NCBI GenBank assembly: GCA_009926865.1
Contig: RFOD01000011.1
Coordinates: forward strand, 1 to 52,596
DNA from: Gammaproteobacteria bacterium
GTDB taxonomy: Bacteria; Pseudomonadota; Gammaproteobacteria; Steroidobacterales; Steroidobacteraceae
Reading direction: 5' to 3'
DNA: 52,596 nt
The position numbers and the translations under genes are program-made. The notes under the pieces were generated by a model. It saw nothing but the letters and a program-made list of their open reading frames with translations, ran no database searches and had not been told where the DNA came from. This document shows, piece after piece, positions 26,241-36,669 of this stretch (position 1 is its first letter; every line of letters begins with the position of its first letter).

Positions 26241-27272
26241 ATGGGGCGTTATTTTTGGGCATTCCTGATTCCGAGTGGGGCAGCGCTGGGGCTGTATTGG
26301 GGTGGGCTATGGGCCTGGTGGACCGTCGTTGCGATCTACGTGCTCGTGCCTGCGATCGATCAGTGGCTCGCGCCGGATCGCGCCAATCCCGCGCCTGAGG
26401 CGCTGATTGAACACCGTACATCCTGGGTGGCTAATCTGCCCTTGTATCTCGCCGTACCCGTGCAGTTCGGTTTGATCTTTGCTTTGTTGGTTGCCATGGA
26501 AACGGACGCCCCTGTGTGGGTCAAGGTCGGCTGGGTCGCCTCGGTAGGCTTATCCGCAGGGGGGCTTGGGATTGTGGTGGCGCATGAGCTCGTCCATCGG
26601 CGCCAACATTTTGAATATTGGCTCGGCAAGCTACTCTTGATGTCTGTGCTCTATATGCATTTTGCCATTGAGCATGTCAGAGGGCATCACGCACGCGTGG
26701 CGACGGATGAGGACCCCGCGAGTGCGCGTTTAGGGCAGACGGTATACGGATTTGTGGTGTCGAGTATCGCTCGCCAGTGGCCGAGCGCGTGGCAGTTGGA
26801 AGTGGAGCGACTACGTAAGAAATCTTTGCCTATCATCAGTCATCACAACGAAATGCTCGGGATGGTGGTGTTGCAAGGCGCTTGGCTTCTGCTCGTTGGC
26901 GTATTTTGGGGTCTTGCGGGGTTGTTGACGGCGGTGTCGATCGCACTCATCGCGGTGACCCTGCTAGAGGTCGTTAATTACGTTGAGCATTACGGCTTAC
27001 GCCGAAACAAAGACGCAAGCGGGCGTGTGGAGCCCGTGAGAGCGCATCATTCCTGGAATAGTGATCATCAGCTCAGTCGGATTTTATTGTTCGAATTACC
27101 GCGACACACAGATCATCATATGAACGGCAGTCGACCTTACCAGACGCTGCACAGCGTTCCGGGTGCGCCGCAATTACCTGGGGGCTACCCGGCGATGGTT
27201 TTGTTAGCGTTGCTGCCACCCTTATGGTTTCGGGTGATGAATCCGCGGGTCGCCGCGCAGGCGACGCGGTGA
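26241..27272 (+). CDS. alkB: AlkB-type alkane 1-monooxygenase (integral membrane diiron hydroxylase)
   Basis: Hydroxylates the terminal carbon of medium-chain alkanes or similar hydrophobic substrates in the inner membrane, with electrons from a rubredoxin. The 343-residue protein shows all histidine boxes: HELVHRR near residue 115, EHVRGHHARVATDEDPAS, NYVEHYGLRR near residue 248, and the AlkB-specific LFELPRHTDHHMN near residue 288. These separate it from desaturases and xylene monooxygenase relatives. Six hydrophobic helices. No rubredoxin or regulator gene is adjacent. It ends before a strong bidirectional terminator. An unrelated DNA-repair alkB lies at 31200. Confidence 0.93.
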   Translation: MGRYFWAFLIPSGAALGLYWGGLWAWWTVVAIYVLVPAIDQWLAPDRANPAPEALIEHRTSWVANLPLYLAVPVQFGLIFALLVAMETDAPVWVKVGWVASVGLSAGGLGIVVAHELVHRRQHFEYWLGKLLLMSVLYMHFAIEHVRGHHARVATDEDPASARLGQTVYGFVVSSIARQWPSAWQLEVERLRKKSLPIISHHNEMLGMVVLQGAWLLLVGVFWGLAGLLTAVSIALIAVTLLEVVNYVEHYGLRRNKDASGRVEPVRAHHSWNSDHQLSRILLFELPRHTDHHMNGSRPYQTLHSVPGAPQLPGGYPAMVLLALLPPLWFRVMNPRVAAQATR

Positions 27273-27329
27273 TCCTTAATTTCACTGAGTGTTGATTTCA
27301 CTGAGTCTCAACCAAGAAACAGGATAAAA

Positions 27330-27361
27330 AAAAGGGCGATGGGTCACCCCATCGCCCTTTT
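27330..27361. terminator. Bidirectional rho-independent terminator between alkB and the TonB-dependent receptor
   Basis: A perfect 14-bp stem (27330-27343 and 27348-27361) around a TCAC loop. The left side continues into a longer A run back to 27326, giving the minus-strand transcript eight U; the plus-strand transcript gets four. Placed between two convergent genes. A direct repeat TTCACTGAGT occurs twice just upstream (around 27280-27305). Confidence 0.92.
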
Positions 27362-27384
27362 ATCAGGCTATGGCTGCGGGTCGC

Positions 27385-29904
27385 TTAGAACGACTTACGC
27401 AGCGTGATCCCGTAGGTGCGCGGCTGGTTCGTGTAGCCCGAGAAGCTACCCGTCTGTGCGACCGACGGGAAGGCGCTCAACAAATAGTTGTCATTGTTGA
27501 GGTTGCGCCCCCAGACCAAGACTTCCCAATCGCTGATATTCATGCCGATACTGGCATTGATCGTGCTGACCGAGCGGTTGGCGATCGCGGTTGAGATGTT
27601 CTCCGTCACCTGCACGTTGCTCTCGTAGAGATGATCCGCACGTACGAAGCCGTCAATACCGTCGATCGACCAGTTGTAGGTCACCCCGGTTGAGACGCTC
27701 TGCTCATGGATCCCGGCGGGCTTAGTGCCAGTGAGATCGGTCGGACCGCTTGGACCTTGCGCACCTACGAACGAGTCGTACTTGGGATTCAGGAAGGTGC
27801 CTGCGATATCGAACTGCCAGTTGTCGCCCGCGCGGAACTGGGTCTCAATTTCGATACCCGTGGTTGATTGCTTACCCGCGTTGCCGAGTACGAAACCGGT
27901 CCCGAGGAACAAGTTCGACTGGAAGCCCTCAATCTCCTGATCAAAGATCGCGACGTTGATCGCAAAACGATCCGTGCGAGCCTTGAGGCCGATTTCATAG
28001 ACCGTCGATTCCTCTGGGCCGGCATAGCGGGTGCCATAGCGTGGGTACCAGGGGTTCAGCGCTCCACCGAGTGGCGAGCGCGCTGCGGTCGCGGGTGCAA
28101 ACGGCTTGCTGTCACGTGAGAGGTTCCAAGACGTCGCTTTGTAGCCCGTCGACACACCGCCATAGACGTTGACGTTATCGCTCAGGTCATAAGCGAGACG
28201 CACGGTGTAGGTGGTCTTGCTGTCATCGGAGCTATCGCTGAACGGTACGACCGGATGCAAGAACTGCAACGGATAGAGCGCGAGCAAGGGGTTACAGATC
28301 GCACCTGTGAACGCGCCAATGGGCGGCGGTGGATTGAAACAAGGCACGAGCTGTCCATCTGCCACACTCGCCTGATCGGCAATGGCCGCCAGCGTCGCAG
28401 CCGGTACGCCCAGTGCGGCCAACGGTGCGAGCTGCGCGTTAATCAGCCCAAAGCCAATATTCACAAAGTTGAGAGCGGAAAACGCCTCGTCTGTGGTTTG
28501 CTCAAACACAACATCTTTTTGCGTGTTGGTATAGGCAAGCCCAGCGGTGAGCGTCAGCCGATCAGTGAGGTCAAAGTCGAGCTGTCCAAAGAGCGTGTAG
28601 GCATCACTGTCTTGTTGCGTCTCGATCAGATTGCCCGTGTTGTTGCGGAACAAAGAACCCGCTGGGACACCGAACGGCGCCAAGCTTTGCTCAAGACCTG
28701 GGATCACGGTGATCCCACCCGCGAGTAGTGAGGCGTAATTTCGGAACGCGCTACCGATGCGGATCGTGTTGTCGTACTGCACTTCTTCGGTGATGTAGTA
28801 CGCACCCAGGAGGCCGCGCACCGCGCCTCCGGCGTCATACTCCAACCGAATTTCTTGGGTCAGGGTGTCAATATCGCCTTCGTTCAGGTTGACTGCGCCC
28901 AGATCGCCGCTCGTGAAATCAAAGTCATAGTCAAAGCGAGTCTGCTGGTTACGCAGTGAGGTGATTGAGCTCACACCCCAGTTATCCAGATCCCACGTCA
29001 AATGTAGCGAGGCTCCGCTGTTCTCCACATAGTTAAGTGGGAGCTTGTTGAGGTAGGCTTTGCGGTCGAACGGGCTACCCGTATAGATCTGACCGCCGAG
29101 TGCGCGAATGGCGTTGCCCGTGGGGCCGTCCACCAAGTTGACGACACCGCAACACACTTCATTGATAGAACCGTAATCACCGATCAAACGAACTTCGAGG
29201 TTCTCGCTCGCATTCCACAGTAATTGAACGCGCACATCGGAGCGATCGCGATCATTCAATTTCTCGCCGCTGGCGAGATCAGTGAAATAGCCATCACGCT
29301 CGTGCAGGATCGACGCCAAGCTGAAAGCGACGTTGTCGCTCAAGGGCCCCGTGACGCGAGCTTTGAGAATTTTTTGATTGTAGTTGCCGAGCGTGCCTTC
29401 GATCATGGTGCCGAATTGGAACTCAGGCTTTTTGGTGACCACGCTGATGACACCCGCCGAGGCGTTCTGACCAAAGAGCGTGCTCTGAGGTCCGCGCAAC
29501 ACTTCCACGCGCTCGATATCGACGAGATCACTGATCGCACCGGCTGAACGTGAGCGGTAGACGCCATCAATGAAGACACCCACCGAGGGCTCGATACCGG
29601 GGTTGTTGGCGCCGTTACCGAAACCGCGGATCAAAAAATTCGTCTGAGTGGAGGTTTGCAGCGTGGTAACACGCAGTGACGGCACGATCGAGGCCAAGTC
29701 CGTGACGTCTTGAATGGAAGCCTTGTTGATGGTCTCAACGGAGGTCACGGTGACCGCGACGGGAACATCTTGCAGGGTCTGTTCGCGCTTGGTGGCCGTG
29801 ACGATGATTTCCTCGAGTACACCTTCATTCTGCGCAAACGTGACCGCACTACCGGCCAGCATGGCTGCTGCGACGGCGACACTGACAGTGGTGGTTGACT
29901 TCAT
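27385..29904 (-). CDS. TonB-dependent outer-membrane receptor
   Basis: An 839-residue gated outer-membrane transporter. Signal peptide ends near TFAQ, and a TonB-box-like EEIIVTATKR follows. The plug domain (about residues 45-160) has FLIRGFGNG, PSVGVFIDGVY and VEVLRGPQSTLFGQNASAGVISVVTKKP. A 22-strand barrel is expected from there to the C-terminal Phe in YGITLRKSF. The ligand cannot be told: the protein resembles the large, multi-substrate receptors common in oligotrophic and hydrocarbon-degrading gammaproteobacteria. It lies convergent to alkB and downstream of the receiver-MarR regulator, both candidates for a functional link. A GGGG Shine-Dalgarno sits 11 bases before the ATG. Confidence 0.93.
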   Translation of the reverse strand: MKSTTTVSVAVAAAMLAGSAVTFAQNEGVLEEIIVTATKREQTLQDVPVAVTVTSVETINKASIQDVTDLASIVPSLRVTTLQTSTQTNFLIRGFGNGANNPGIEPSVGVFIDGVYRSRSAGAISDLVDIERVEVLRGPQSTLFGQNASAGVISVVTKKPEFQFGTMIEGTLGNYNQKILKARVTGPLSDNVAFSLASILHERDGYFTDLASGEKLNDRDRSDVRVQLLWNASENLEVRLIGDYGSINEVCCGVVNLVDGPTGNAIRALGGQIYTGSPFDRKAYLNKLPLNYVENSGASLHLTWDLDNWGVSSITSLRNQQTRFDYDFDFTSGDLGAVNLNEGDIDTLTQEIRLEYDAGGAVRGLLGAYYITEEVQYDNTIRIGSAFRNYASLLAGGITVIPGLEQSLAPFGVPAGSLFRNNTGNLIETQQDSDAYTLFGQLDFDLTDRLTLTAGLAYTNTQKDVVFEQTTDEAFSALNFVNIGFGLINAQLAPLAALGVPAATLAAIADQASVADGQLVPCFNPPPPIGAFTGAICNPLLALYPLQFLHPVVPFSDSSDDSKTTYTVRLAYDLSDNVNVYGGVSTGYKATSWNLSRDSKPFAPATAARSPLGGALNPWYPRYGTRYAGPEESTVYEIGLKARTDRFAINVAIFDQEIEGFQSNLFLGTGFVLGNAGKQSTTGIEIETQFRAGDNWQFDIAGTFLNPKYDSFVGAQGPSGPTDLTGTKPAGIHEQSVSTGVTYNWSIDGIDGFVRADHLYESNVQVTENISTAIANRSVSTINASIGMNISDWEVLVWGRNLNNDNYLLSAFPSVAQTGSFSGYTNQPRTYGITLRKSF

Positions 29905-29938
29905 TGAGTATTGCCCCTTTGTTGATTAGGCCGGTCTC

Positions 29939-29957
29939 TGGCAGTCCCACACTGCCA
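29939..29957 (-). promoter_or_regulatory. Inverted repeat in the leader of the TonB-dependent receptor gene
   Basis: A perfect 7-bp inverted repeat TGGCAGT-CCCAC-ACTGCCA lies 35 bases before the receptor start codon and downstream of a possible -10 element. It could be an operator or an mRNA hairpin. Confidence 0.4.
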
Positions 29958-29981
29958 TCGGCACTGTTATTCCTCGCGCTG

Positions 29982-30009
29982 ATTCTACCTAAATGCGCGA
30001 AATGTCGAA
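29982..30009 (-). promoter_or_regulatory. Possible promoter of the TonB-dependent receptor
   Basis: On the minus strand TTCGAC and TAGAAT are separated by 16 bases and lie about 80 bases before the start codon. The -10 matches the consensus at five of six positions and the -35 only loosely, so this is weak evidence. Confidence 0.3.
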
Positions 30010-30068
30010 AATTTTTGCAACGTAAGCGGCGAGGGGCGGGGGTTAGGAGGGTCGACACCCCCTTTATT

Positions 30069-30096
30069 GGCACTCTTAGAGTGGCGCTCTTAGAGT
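30069..30096. repeat. Two-copy 14-bp tandem repeat at the 3' end of the receiver-MarR gene
   Basis: GGCACTCTTAGAGT followed immediately by GGCGCTCTTAGAGT. Each unit contains a near-palindrome around CTCTTAGAG. The second copy includes the stop codon of the regulator gene. Confidence 0.7.
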
Positions 30097-31001
30097 CCTG
30101 TGGTGCCGTTTCGGGGCTCAGCGCCCAGCCAGCGAGAAAGGTGGCCGACCACAGCGTGGAGGCGTAGCGCCCCCTCCTCAGTGAGTTCGATGTACTTGCG
30201 TCGACGGTCTTTGGGGTCCAAGGAATAGGTCACAAGCCCCCCCTCGAGTAGTCGTTCAATACGCCTGAGCGCCGTGGTGACAGGAGACTTGGAGGCGAGA
30301 CAGAGACTTGTGACCGAGATACGTCGCCGCGTGAGGCGCGCACGCAACAGTTCGGCGAGCATGCTCCAGGCGGCATCCCCTTCCACGATGCCATCGAGCT
30401 GACGAATACGTAGGTCATCGATCTCCGCTAAGGCTTCGAGGATCCGTAGTTCGACGGGATGCTCCCGAAATGGCTGGGGCCGACGCATTGGCAGCGCACC
30501 GTGGGCGCCATCCTCCCTCGATAGGATGCGCAGCGGCGCGCGGCGATCGCGCAAGGAAGCGTGGCGCCGTTGCGCTTCTTGCACCGCTCGGATCAAGGTT
30601 TGCCGCAGGAGAGGCTTGGGCAGCAAATCGGCCGCCTCGCGCGCCCAAGGTTGGTCCAGATCGCTGACCGATCGAGATTCGGTGACGATGATGAGCTCAA
30701 TATCGGGTCGGGCAATTTGCTTTTGGAGCTCGTTGACCCCGTTATCGGCGCCGGATCGTAGCGCAGCGGGATCTAGCACAATGACGTGGATATCTTGCCG
30801 CGCGGCGAGTAACGCCAAAGCACCGTCGGGTCCGCTCAATGTTACGGTGGCGACCACCGATAGTCCTGTCTGACTCAGCGCGCGCTCCATATATTCGAGC
30901 GAAGAAGGATCTGCATCGATCAAAAGGATGGGTTGTCGCACAATCGAGGCGGGCGCCGCCAACTCGTCCGTCAGGGGTGGTTCCAGCGCGTCTGTCGGCA
31001 T
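30090..31001 (-). CDS. Receiver-domain / MarR-type winged-helix fusion regulator
   Basis: A 303-residue protein. Residues about 20-135 look like a two-component receiver: acidic pocket in ILLIDADPSS, candidate phospho-acceptor Asp in VIVLDPAAL, switch Thr in LIIVTES and conserved Lys in LLPKPL. Residues about 190-300 are a MarR-like winged helix with SVTSLCLASKSPVTTALRRI as recognition region and DPKDRRRKYIELTEEG as the wing. Most response regulators use OmpR, NarL or Fis-type outputs, so a MarR output is uncommon. Start at the ATG at 31001, with AAGGAAAGG nine bases upstream. No histidine kinase is in the window. The next gene downstream on the same strand is the TonB receptor, a plausible target. 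Confidence 0.82.
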   Translation of the reverse strand: MPTDALEPPLTDELAAPASIVRQPILLIDADPSSLEYMERALSQTGLSVVATVTLSGPDGALALLAARQDIHVIVLDPAALRSGADNGVNELQKQIARPDIELIIVTESRSVSDLDQPWAREAADLLPKPLLRQTLIRAVQEAQRRHASLRDRRAPLRILSREDGAHGALPMRRPQPFREHPVELRILEALAEIDDLRIRQLDGIVEGDAAWSMLAELLRARLTRRRISVTSLCLASKSPVTTALRRIERLLEGGLVTYSLDPKDRRRKYIELTEEGALRLHAVVGHLSRWLGAEPRNGTTGL

Positions 31002-31199
31002 ACAGTACCTTTCCTTGACTAACTTAGCTTTGCTTGTGTGGTGACGCGAAAGTGACGAATCAAACCAAATAATAGTGCAAATTTTGAGCGTCACATCGGT
31101 AAATATTCCATTGCGGAACTAAAATGACTCAATACTTATAACGATGAGGTCAAAAAAACGCCGAACGGGGTCGCAACAAGCGGAGTTGAGTGGGTCGTT

Positions 31200-31796
31200 A
31201 TGAGTCTTATGGCAGATCCTGAGATTGTTGATCTTTATGTGCTCCGGCGGTTTGTGACAGCGCCAGCCGCGTTTGTGCAAATGGTCGTGACTTTGTACGA
31301 AAGTGCTCCGCCGCGAAGGATGCAAACGCCGGGCGGGCGATTGATGTCATCTGAGATGACCAATTGTGGTGCATTAGGGTGGGTGAGTGATCACGCAGGG
31401 TATCGTTATGTCACGCAGGACCCCTTAACGGGCAGCGCATGGCCTGAGATGCCGGAGGCGTTCAGAGATTTGGCAGGTCGCGCGGCACTCGCGGCGGGCT
31501 TCGGGATCTTTGAGCCGGATGCCTGCTTAATCAACTGTTATCGCGGGCCCGCGCAAATGGGTGCGCACCGAGACGCGGATGAGCGCGACTTTTCTCAGCC
31601 GATCGTCTCGGTATCGCTTGGCGCGCCCGCCTATTTTTTATGGTACGGCGCTCAACGTCGTGGCTCGCCCGCGAAATTATGGTTAGAAAGTGGCGATGTC
31701 GTTGTTTGGGGACGCAGCGCGCGCAAGGGCTATCACGCGGTGCAGCGCCCGCAAGGCGAGGTGCGCTACAACTTGACGCTGCGCAAGGCGGGTTAA
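31200..31796 (+). CDS. alkB: AlkB-family DNA/RNA alkylation-repair dioxygenase
   Basis: Fe(II)/2-oxoglutarate-dependent enzyme that removes methyl groups from 1-methyladenine and 3-methylcytosine. The 198-residue length fits E. coli AlkB. The iron triad is His123 and Asp125 (in GAHRDADE) and His179 (in GYHAV); the 2-oxoglutarate-binding arginines are in RYNLTLRK at the end. The nucleotide-lid motif is also recognisable around GWVSDHAGYRY. It is divergent from the regulator gene, with an AT-rich 198-base intergenic region; convergent with the next gene. No ada gene next to it, but an MGMT gene lies at 46.3 kb. Confidence 0.93.
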   Translation: MSLMADPEIVDLYVLRRFVTAPAAFVQMVVTLYESAPPRRMQTPGGRLMSSEMTNCGALGWVSDHAGYRYVTQDPLTGSAWPEMPEAFRDLAGRAALAAGFGIFEPDACLINCYRGPAQMGAHRDADERDFSQPIVSVSLGAPAYFLWYGAQRRGSPAKLWLESGDVVVWGRSARKGYHAVQRPQGEVRYNLTLRKAG

Positions 31797-31815
31797 CGCC
31801 ACGCGTGATCACGCG

Positions 31816-34800
31816 CTACAACAAGACGCGCTCGATACCGCCGTCGTTGGCGGCGGCGACGTAGTCACGCAGCCACTGCTCGCCGAGTATATGCTGGGCA
31901 ATTTCGACCACGATGTAATCGGCCTCGACATCGGTTTCGTCTTGATAGCGCGAGAGGCCCTGTAGGCAAGAGGGGCAGGAGGTCAAAATTTTGACCTCGC
32001 CCTTAAAGCCATCTGCGCGAGTGGTAGCGGTGCCTTTTTGCATTTCTTGCGCTTTGCGAAAGCGCACTTGCGTGCTGATATCGGGACGCGTCACGGCAAA
32101 GGTCCCCGATTCGCCACAGCAACGAGCGTTGTTGTCGATGCGGCCGTTCGCCTCTGCATTCATCAATTGGTTGACGACTTTCAGCGGCTCGTACTGTTTC
32201 ATCGGCGAATGGCACGGGTCGTGGTACATGTAGCGCACACCGGTGACGCCTTCCAAGCGCACGTCTTTTTCCATCAAGAACTCATGGATGTCGATGATGC
32301 GCGTGCCTGGGAAGATCTTGTCGAATTCATAGCCCTGCAGCTGATCGAAGCAGGTTCCGCAGCTCACCACCACTGTCTTGATATCTAAATAATTGAGCGT
32401 GTTGGCAACACGATGGAAAAGCACCCGGTTATCAGTGATGATTTTTTCCGCTTTATCAAAGTCGCCGGAGCCACGCTGCGGGTAACCGCAACAGAGATAC
32501 CCCGGCGGTAGCACGGTCTGTACGCCGACGTGCCAGAGCATCGCTTGAGTGGCGAGCCCCACTTGCGAGAAGAGACGCTCCGATCCGCAGCCCGGGAAAT
32601 AAAACACGGCCTCGGCTTCGGGCTGGGTGGTTCGCGGGTTGCGGATCACGGGGACGTAATTTTTGTCCTCGATGTCGAGCAGCGCACGGGCGGTTTTTTT
32701 CGGTACGCCAGCAGGCATACGCCGATTGACAAAATGTACGACTTGCTCGCGTACAGGCGGCTTGCCCACTGTGGCCGGTGGTGCACTGACTTGCGGTTTG
32801 GCCAGCGTTTTAAACAACTGATGACCGAGCCGCTGCGCTTTGAACCCCCACTCGATCATGCCTTTGCGCACGAGCTTGATGGTTTCTGGGCGCGTGGCGT
32901 TCAAAAAGAGCATGGACGCGGCGGTACCCGGGTTGAAGCGCTTCTTGCCCATCCGACGCAGAAGGTCCCGCATCGCCATCGAGACATCCCCAAAATCGAT
33001 GTCGACCGGGCAGGGTGATTCGCACTTGTGACAGACCGTGCAGTGATCGGCGACATCGCTGAACTCGTCCCAGTGACGCAGCGACACGCCGCGTCGCGTT
33101 TGCTCTTCATACAAGAATGCTTCGATCAGAAGCGAGGTCGCCAAAATCTTATTACGGGGGCTATAGAGCAGATTCGCCCGCGGCACATGAGTCGCGCAGA
33201 CGGGTTTGCACTTGCCGCAACGTAAACAATCTTTGATGGCGTGCGAAATACCGCTGATATCCGACTGCTGCATGATGAGCGATTCGTGCCCCATCAGGTT
33301 GAAGCTCGGCGTATACGCGTAGCGCAGGTCAGCGCCCGGTAGCAGCTTGCCTTTATTGAAGCGGCCGTCAGGGTCGATGCGTGCTTTATATTCGCGAATC
33401 CCCGCCGTTTCTTCATCGGTCAAGAATTCGAGTTTAGTGATACCGATGCCATGCTCGCCTGAGATCACACCACCGAGATCACGCGCAATCTGCATGATGC
33501 GGGCGACTGCGGCATTCGCCTCCTGCAGCATTAAGTAATCGTCAGAGTTAACTGGGATATTCGTATGCACGTTACCGTCACCGGCATGCATGTGCAGCGC
33601 GACCCAGACCCGACTTTTGAGAATGCGTTGATGGATGCCGACGAGTTGCTCGCGGATACCCGCAAACGCGTCGCCCACGAAAATTTCGCAGAGCGGTTCG
33701 CGAAGTTCCGTTTTCCAGCTGATACGCAGGCGATGATCCTGCACGCGATCAAATGTCTCACGATCGTCGAGCCGGTCGAGTACATCGCGCCATCGATGGC
33801 GAACATCAATCAGTTGCGCGAGCGCTCGCTGCGGCCGATCGCCAAGCAGGGTGCTCGGCGGTAGCGCATCGAGCTCGGCATCCCCAGTCTTGGCGGGCTT
33901 AAGATCACCGCGTAGATATTCTTCGAGTGCATCGATGAGTCGCAGCTTATTGGCGATCGAGAGCTCAATATTGATCCGCTCGATCGCATCCGTGTAGTCG
34001 CCGAGTCGCGGCAAGGGAATGACGACGTCTTCATTGATCTTGAAGGCGTTGGTATGTTTGGCAATCGCAGCAGTGCGTGCGCGATCGAGCCAAAATTTCT
34101 TGCGCGCATCGGCGCCGACCGCAATAAAACCCTCGCCCGAGCGGGCATTCGCGATGCGTACGACTTCGGAAGCGGCGCGCGCGACCGAATTTTCATCGTC
34201 ACCCACAATATCGCCGATCAAGACCATCTTAGGCCGAGCGGCACGCCGACTCTTGGTGGCGTAGCCCACCGCTTTTAAATAACGCTCATCGAGATGCTCA
34301 AGCCCAGCGAGTTTGACCCCGTAGGCGCGATCGGCTTGCTTCAGTTGGTCAATAATTTCGACGATTGACGGAATGGCCTCGCGGGCCTGCCCGAAGAACT
34401 CTAGGCATACGGTGCGACTATGGCTCGGCATGCGGTGCACGACCCAGCGAGATGCGGTAATCAGACCATCACAGCCTTCTTTTTGCACACCCGGTAGGCC
34501 GCCCAAGAATTTGTCCGTGACGTCTTTGCCTAAGCCTGCCTTGCGAAATAGCGAGCCCGGCATGCTCAGTGTTTCCACTTTCAAAACTTTGGCGACCGCT
34601 GCGGGTTGCCGACCGTCCTTGGAGGTCAAGCGCCATTGCACTTCAGGTGCATCGTGAATTTTGCCGAGGTTGTGGCCGATGCGTTCGACTTCCAGCCAGT
34701 TGCCTTCGGGGTCGACCATGCGCCACCAGGCGAGATTATCGACCGCCGTGCCCCACAGTACGGCCTTTTTGCCGCCGGCGTTCATGGCGATGTTGCCGCC

Positions 34801-35724
34801 GATGCACGAGGCATCAATCGAGGTCGGATCCACGGCGAACACGAAACCTGCGCGCTCTGCGGCTTCCGCGACTCGACGTGTGACGACGCCTGCTTCCGCG
34901 TAGACCGTGGGGACCGCCTGCGGGTGTCCATCTTGGAGAACGCCTGGGAGCGCTACCTGCTCAACAGCGGATACCCGTTCCAACTTTTCGGTGTTGATAA
35001 CCGCCGAGAGCGGGGTCAGCGGGATCGCGCCGCCCGTGTAACCCGTACCGCCCCCGCGTGGAATGACGGAGAGTCCGAGCTCGATACATGCGAGCACGAG
35101 ACCGGGGACCTCATCCTCATGGTCGGGACTGATCACCACGAAGGGGTATTCCACCCGCCAGTCGGTGGCATCCGTCACATGCGAGACGCGCGCAAAGGCA
35201 TCAAAACAAATCGCATCATCACGGGTGTACCGCGACAGGAGTCGTCTTGCGCGAGCGCGCAGTTTACTGGTCCGGGTGAAATGCTCGGCAAACCGTACGA
35301 CCGCTTCGCGCGCGGCCTGTAGTAAAAGCGCTACTTTGCGATCGCGTTCCTGATCGGCGCTACTGCCGAGGCGCACGCTGCCATGAACGCTACTGTCGCG
35401 ACGCTTATCGATTTCGCCGAGTCGGTGGTTGAGCGCGGCAATTAATAATTTGCGTCGTTTGGGATTATCGAGGAGGTCGTCCTCTAGATAAGGATTCCGC
35501 TGTACGACCCAAATATCCCCCAGCACTTCGTACAGCATGCGCGCAGAGCGTCCGGTACGACGCTCGCTGCGTAGCTCATCGAGCAATTGCCAGCACTCGT
35601 CGCCCAGCAGGCGCTGCACGATCTCTCTATCCGAGAAGGACGTGTAGTTATAGGGAATCTCCCGGATACGCGGCGCAGCGCTTTCCGGCGGGGCGAAGAG
35701 TGGAAGTTCGACGACGGCGTTCAT
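31816..35724 (-). CDS. DUF3683-FAD oxidase-Fe/S-CCG giant oxidoreductase (D-lactate/glycolate dehydrogenase type)
   Basis: A 1302-residue fusion. Residues about 15-110 are DUF3683 ([21 protein letters not shown]). Next comes an FAD-binding PCMH domain ([13 protein letters not shown] near residue 240), then an FAD-oxidase C-terminal domain ([32 protein letters not shown]). Two 4Fe-4S clusters follow ([11 protein letters not shown] and [11 protein letters not shown]), and at the end two CCG cysteine-rich domains ([11 protein letters not shown] and CCGESGTF). This equals GlcD plus GlcF in one chain. It likely oxidises a 2-hydroxy acid and passes electrons to the quinone pool. Start at the ATG at 35724; an upstream start would cross the divergent promoter region. 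Confidence 0.9.
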   Translation of the reverse strand: MNAVVELPLFAPPESAAPRIREIPYNYTSFSDREIVQRLLGDECWQLLDELRSERRTGRSARMLYEVLGDIWVVQRNPYLEDDLLDNPKRRKLLIAALNHRLGEIDKRRDSSVHGSVRLGSSADQERDRKVALLLQAAREAVVRFAEHFTRTSKLRARARRLLSRYTRDDAICFDAFARVSHVTDATDWRVEYPFVVISPDHEDEVPGLVLACIELGLSVIPRGGGTGYTGGAIPLTPLSAVINTEKLERVSAVEQVALPGVLQDGHPQAVPTVYAEAGVVTRRVAEAAERAGFVFAVDPTSIDASCIGGNIAMNAGGKKAVLWGTAVDNLAWWRMVDPEGNWLEVERIGHNLGKIHDAPEVQWRLTSKDGRQPAAVAKVLKVETLSMPGSLFRKAGLGKDVTDKFLGGLPGVQKEGCDGLITASRWVVHRMPSHSRTVCLEFFGQAREAIPSIVEIIDQLKQADRAYGVKLAGLEHLDERYLKAVGYATKSRRAARPKMVLIGDIVGDDENSVARAASEVVRIANARSGEGFIAVGADARKKFWLDRARTAAIAKHTNAFKINEDVVIPLPRLGDYTDAIERINIELSIANKLRLIDALEEYLRGDLKPAKTGDAELDALPPSTLLGDRPQRALAQLIDVRHRWRDVLDRLDDRETFDRVQDHRLRISWKTELREPLCEIFVGDAFAGIREQLVGIHQRILKSRVWVALHMHAGDGNVHTNIPVNSDDYLMLQEANAAVARIMQIARDLGGVISGEHGIGITKLEFLTDEETAGIREYKARIDPDGRFNKGKLLPGADLRYAYTPSFNLMGHESLIMQQSDISGISHAIKDCLRCGKCKPVCATHVPRANLLYSPRNKILATSLLIEAFLYEEQTRRGVSLRHWDEFSDVADHCTVCHKCESPCPVDIDFGDVSMAMRDLLRRMGKKRFNPGTAASMLFLNATRPETIKLVRKGMIEWGFKAQRLGHQLFKTLAKPQVSAPPATVGKPPVREQVVHFVNRRMPAGVPKKTARALLDIEDKNYVPVIRNPRTTQPEAEAVFYFPGCGSERLFSQVGLATQAMLWHVGVQTVLPPGYLCCGYPQRGSGDFDKAEKIITDNRVLFHRVANTLNYLDIKTVVVSCGTCFDQLQGYEFDKIFPGTRIIDIHEFLMEKDVRLEGVTGVRYMYHDPCHSPMKQYEPLKVVNQLMNAEANGRIDNNARCCGESGTFAVTRPDISTQVRFRKAQEMQKGTATTRADGFKGEVKILTSCPSCLQGLSRYQDETDVEADYIVVEIAQHILGEQWLRDYVAAANDGGIERVLL

Positions 35725-35769
35725 GGTGTCGGGCGATTGTCCCACTGATCCCCTATCATTTGCAGCACG

Positions 35770-36669
35770 ATGAGCGCGATAACTGAGGCCGGCCGCGTGA
35801 CAACACGCAACCCCCAAGCGGAGCAAATGGCCGATGAGTCCATGCTACGTACGCTTGCCCACCAGATTGCGGCACTCTGGCCGCAAGAAAAGCGTCTATT
35901 TTCACGCTATGCGCTGCCCGCGGGGGCGCAAATTTTGGATTTGGGCTGCGGGAGTGGCGAGGTAACTATGCGTCTGGGTGAAATATTCCCAGGCGCAGCC
36001 TGCCTGCAGGGCGTGGATGTGCTGCCTGAGGTGATCGCTGCGGCCCGATCTCAGGCGAACGCCAGCGGACGTTGGCAGCCCGATGGGCGATGGGGCCTAG
36101 ACGGTCCGGTGCTCGAATTTGCGGTCGGGGACGGATTTGCGCTTGACGCCAGCGACGAATATTTTGATCTCGTCGTCTGTCGACATGTGACCCAAGCGGT
36201 GCCTGAGCCTGAGCGATTGCTCGCGGAGGCGGTTCGGGTCTTAAAGCCGGGGGGCTGGCTGCATCTTTTGTCCGAGGATTACGGGATGTTGCACTTTCCG
36301 GTGCGCGACGGTTGGGATCCTGATCGACTCTGGCATGAAGCGGTGATTCCTTTTACACAAGCAACGGGCACCGATGCCCGTATCGGGCGACGCAGCTTGC
36401 CGATGATTCAAGCGCTCGGTTTGACTCAGTGCTCGGTCCAATATTTGACGATCGACACCGAGACGGCATCCCGTGAAGCCTTAATCGGAATCTTCTCCGC
36501 GTGGCGCGATGGTTATACGGAGGTGCTCGCCGCGCATTCGAAGCTATCGATGGGAGAGGTGCAGGCGTTATTTTCTGCGGTGATCGCGACGCTGGAAGAC
36601 CCTGCAGGCTATGGGGTGTGGCAGGTACCGGTGATTGCGGGTCGCAAGCCGCCGCGTGAGCTGGCGTGA
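35770..36669 (+). CDS. Class I SAM-dependent methyltransferase
   Basis: A 299-residue cytoplasmic methyltransferase with motif [18 protein letters not shown] near residue 55, the acidic loop in [10 protein letters not shown], the post-motif [10 protein letters not shown], and motif [13 protein letters not shown]-terminal helical cap ([17 protein letters not shown]) may hold the substrate. The substrate is unknown. First gene of a coupled trio: its TGA overlaps the GTG start of the DOMON-like gene by 4 bases. Starts 45 bases from the divergent DUF3683 gene. Confidence 0.87.
   Translation: MSAITEAGRVTTRNPQAEQMADESMLRTLAHQIAALWPQEKRLFSRYALPAGAQILDLGCGSGEVTMRLGEIFPGAACLQGVDVLPEVIAAARSQANASGRWQPDGRWGLDGPVLEFAVGDGFALDASDEYFDLVVCRHVTQAVPEPERLLAEAVRVLKPGGWLHLLSEDYGMLHFPVRDGWDPDRLWHEAVIPFTQATGTDARIGRRSLPMIQALGLTQCSVQYLTIDTETASREALIGIFSAWRDGYTEVLAAHSKLSMGEVQALFSAVIATLEDPAGYGVWQVPVIAGRKPPRELA

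Noticed and set aside
34606-35322. 238-codon plus-strand frame
   Set aside because: It is antisense to the FAD domain of the DUF3683 protein and shows no recognisable protein motif; the opposite frame is clearly coding.
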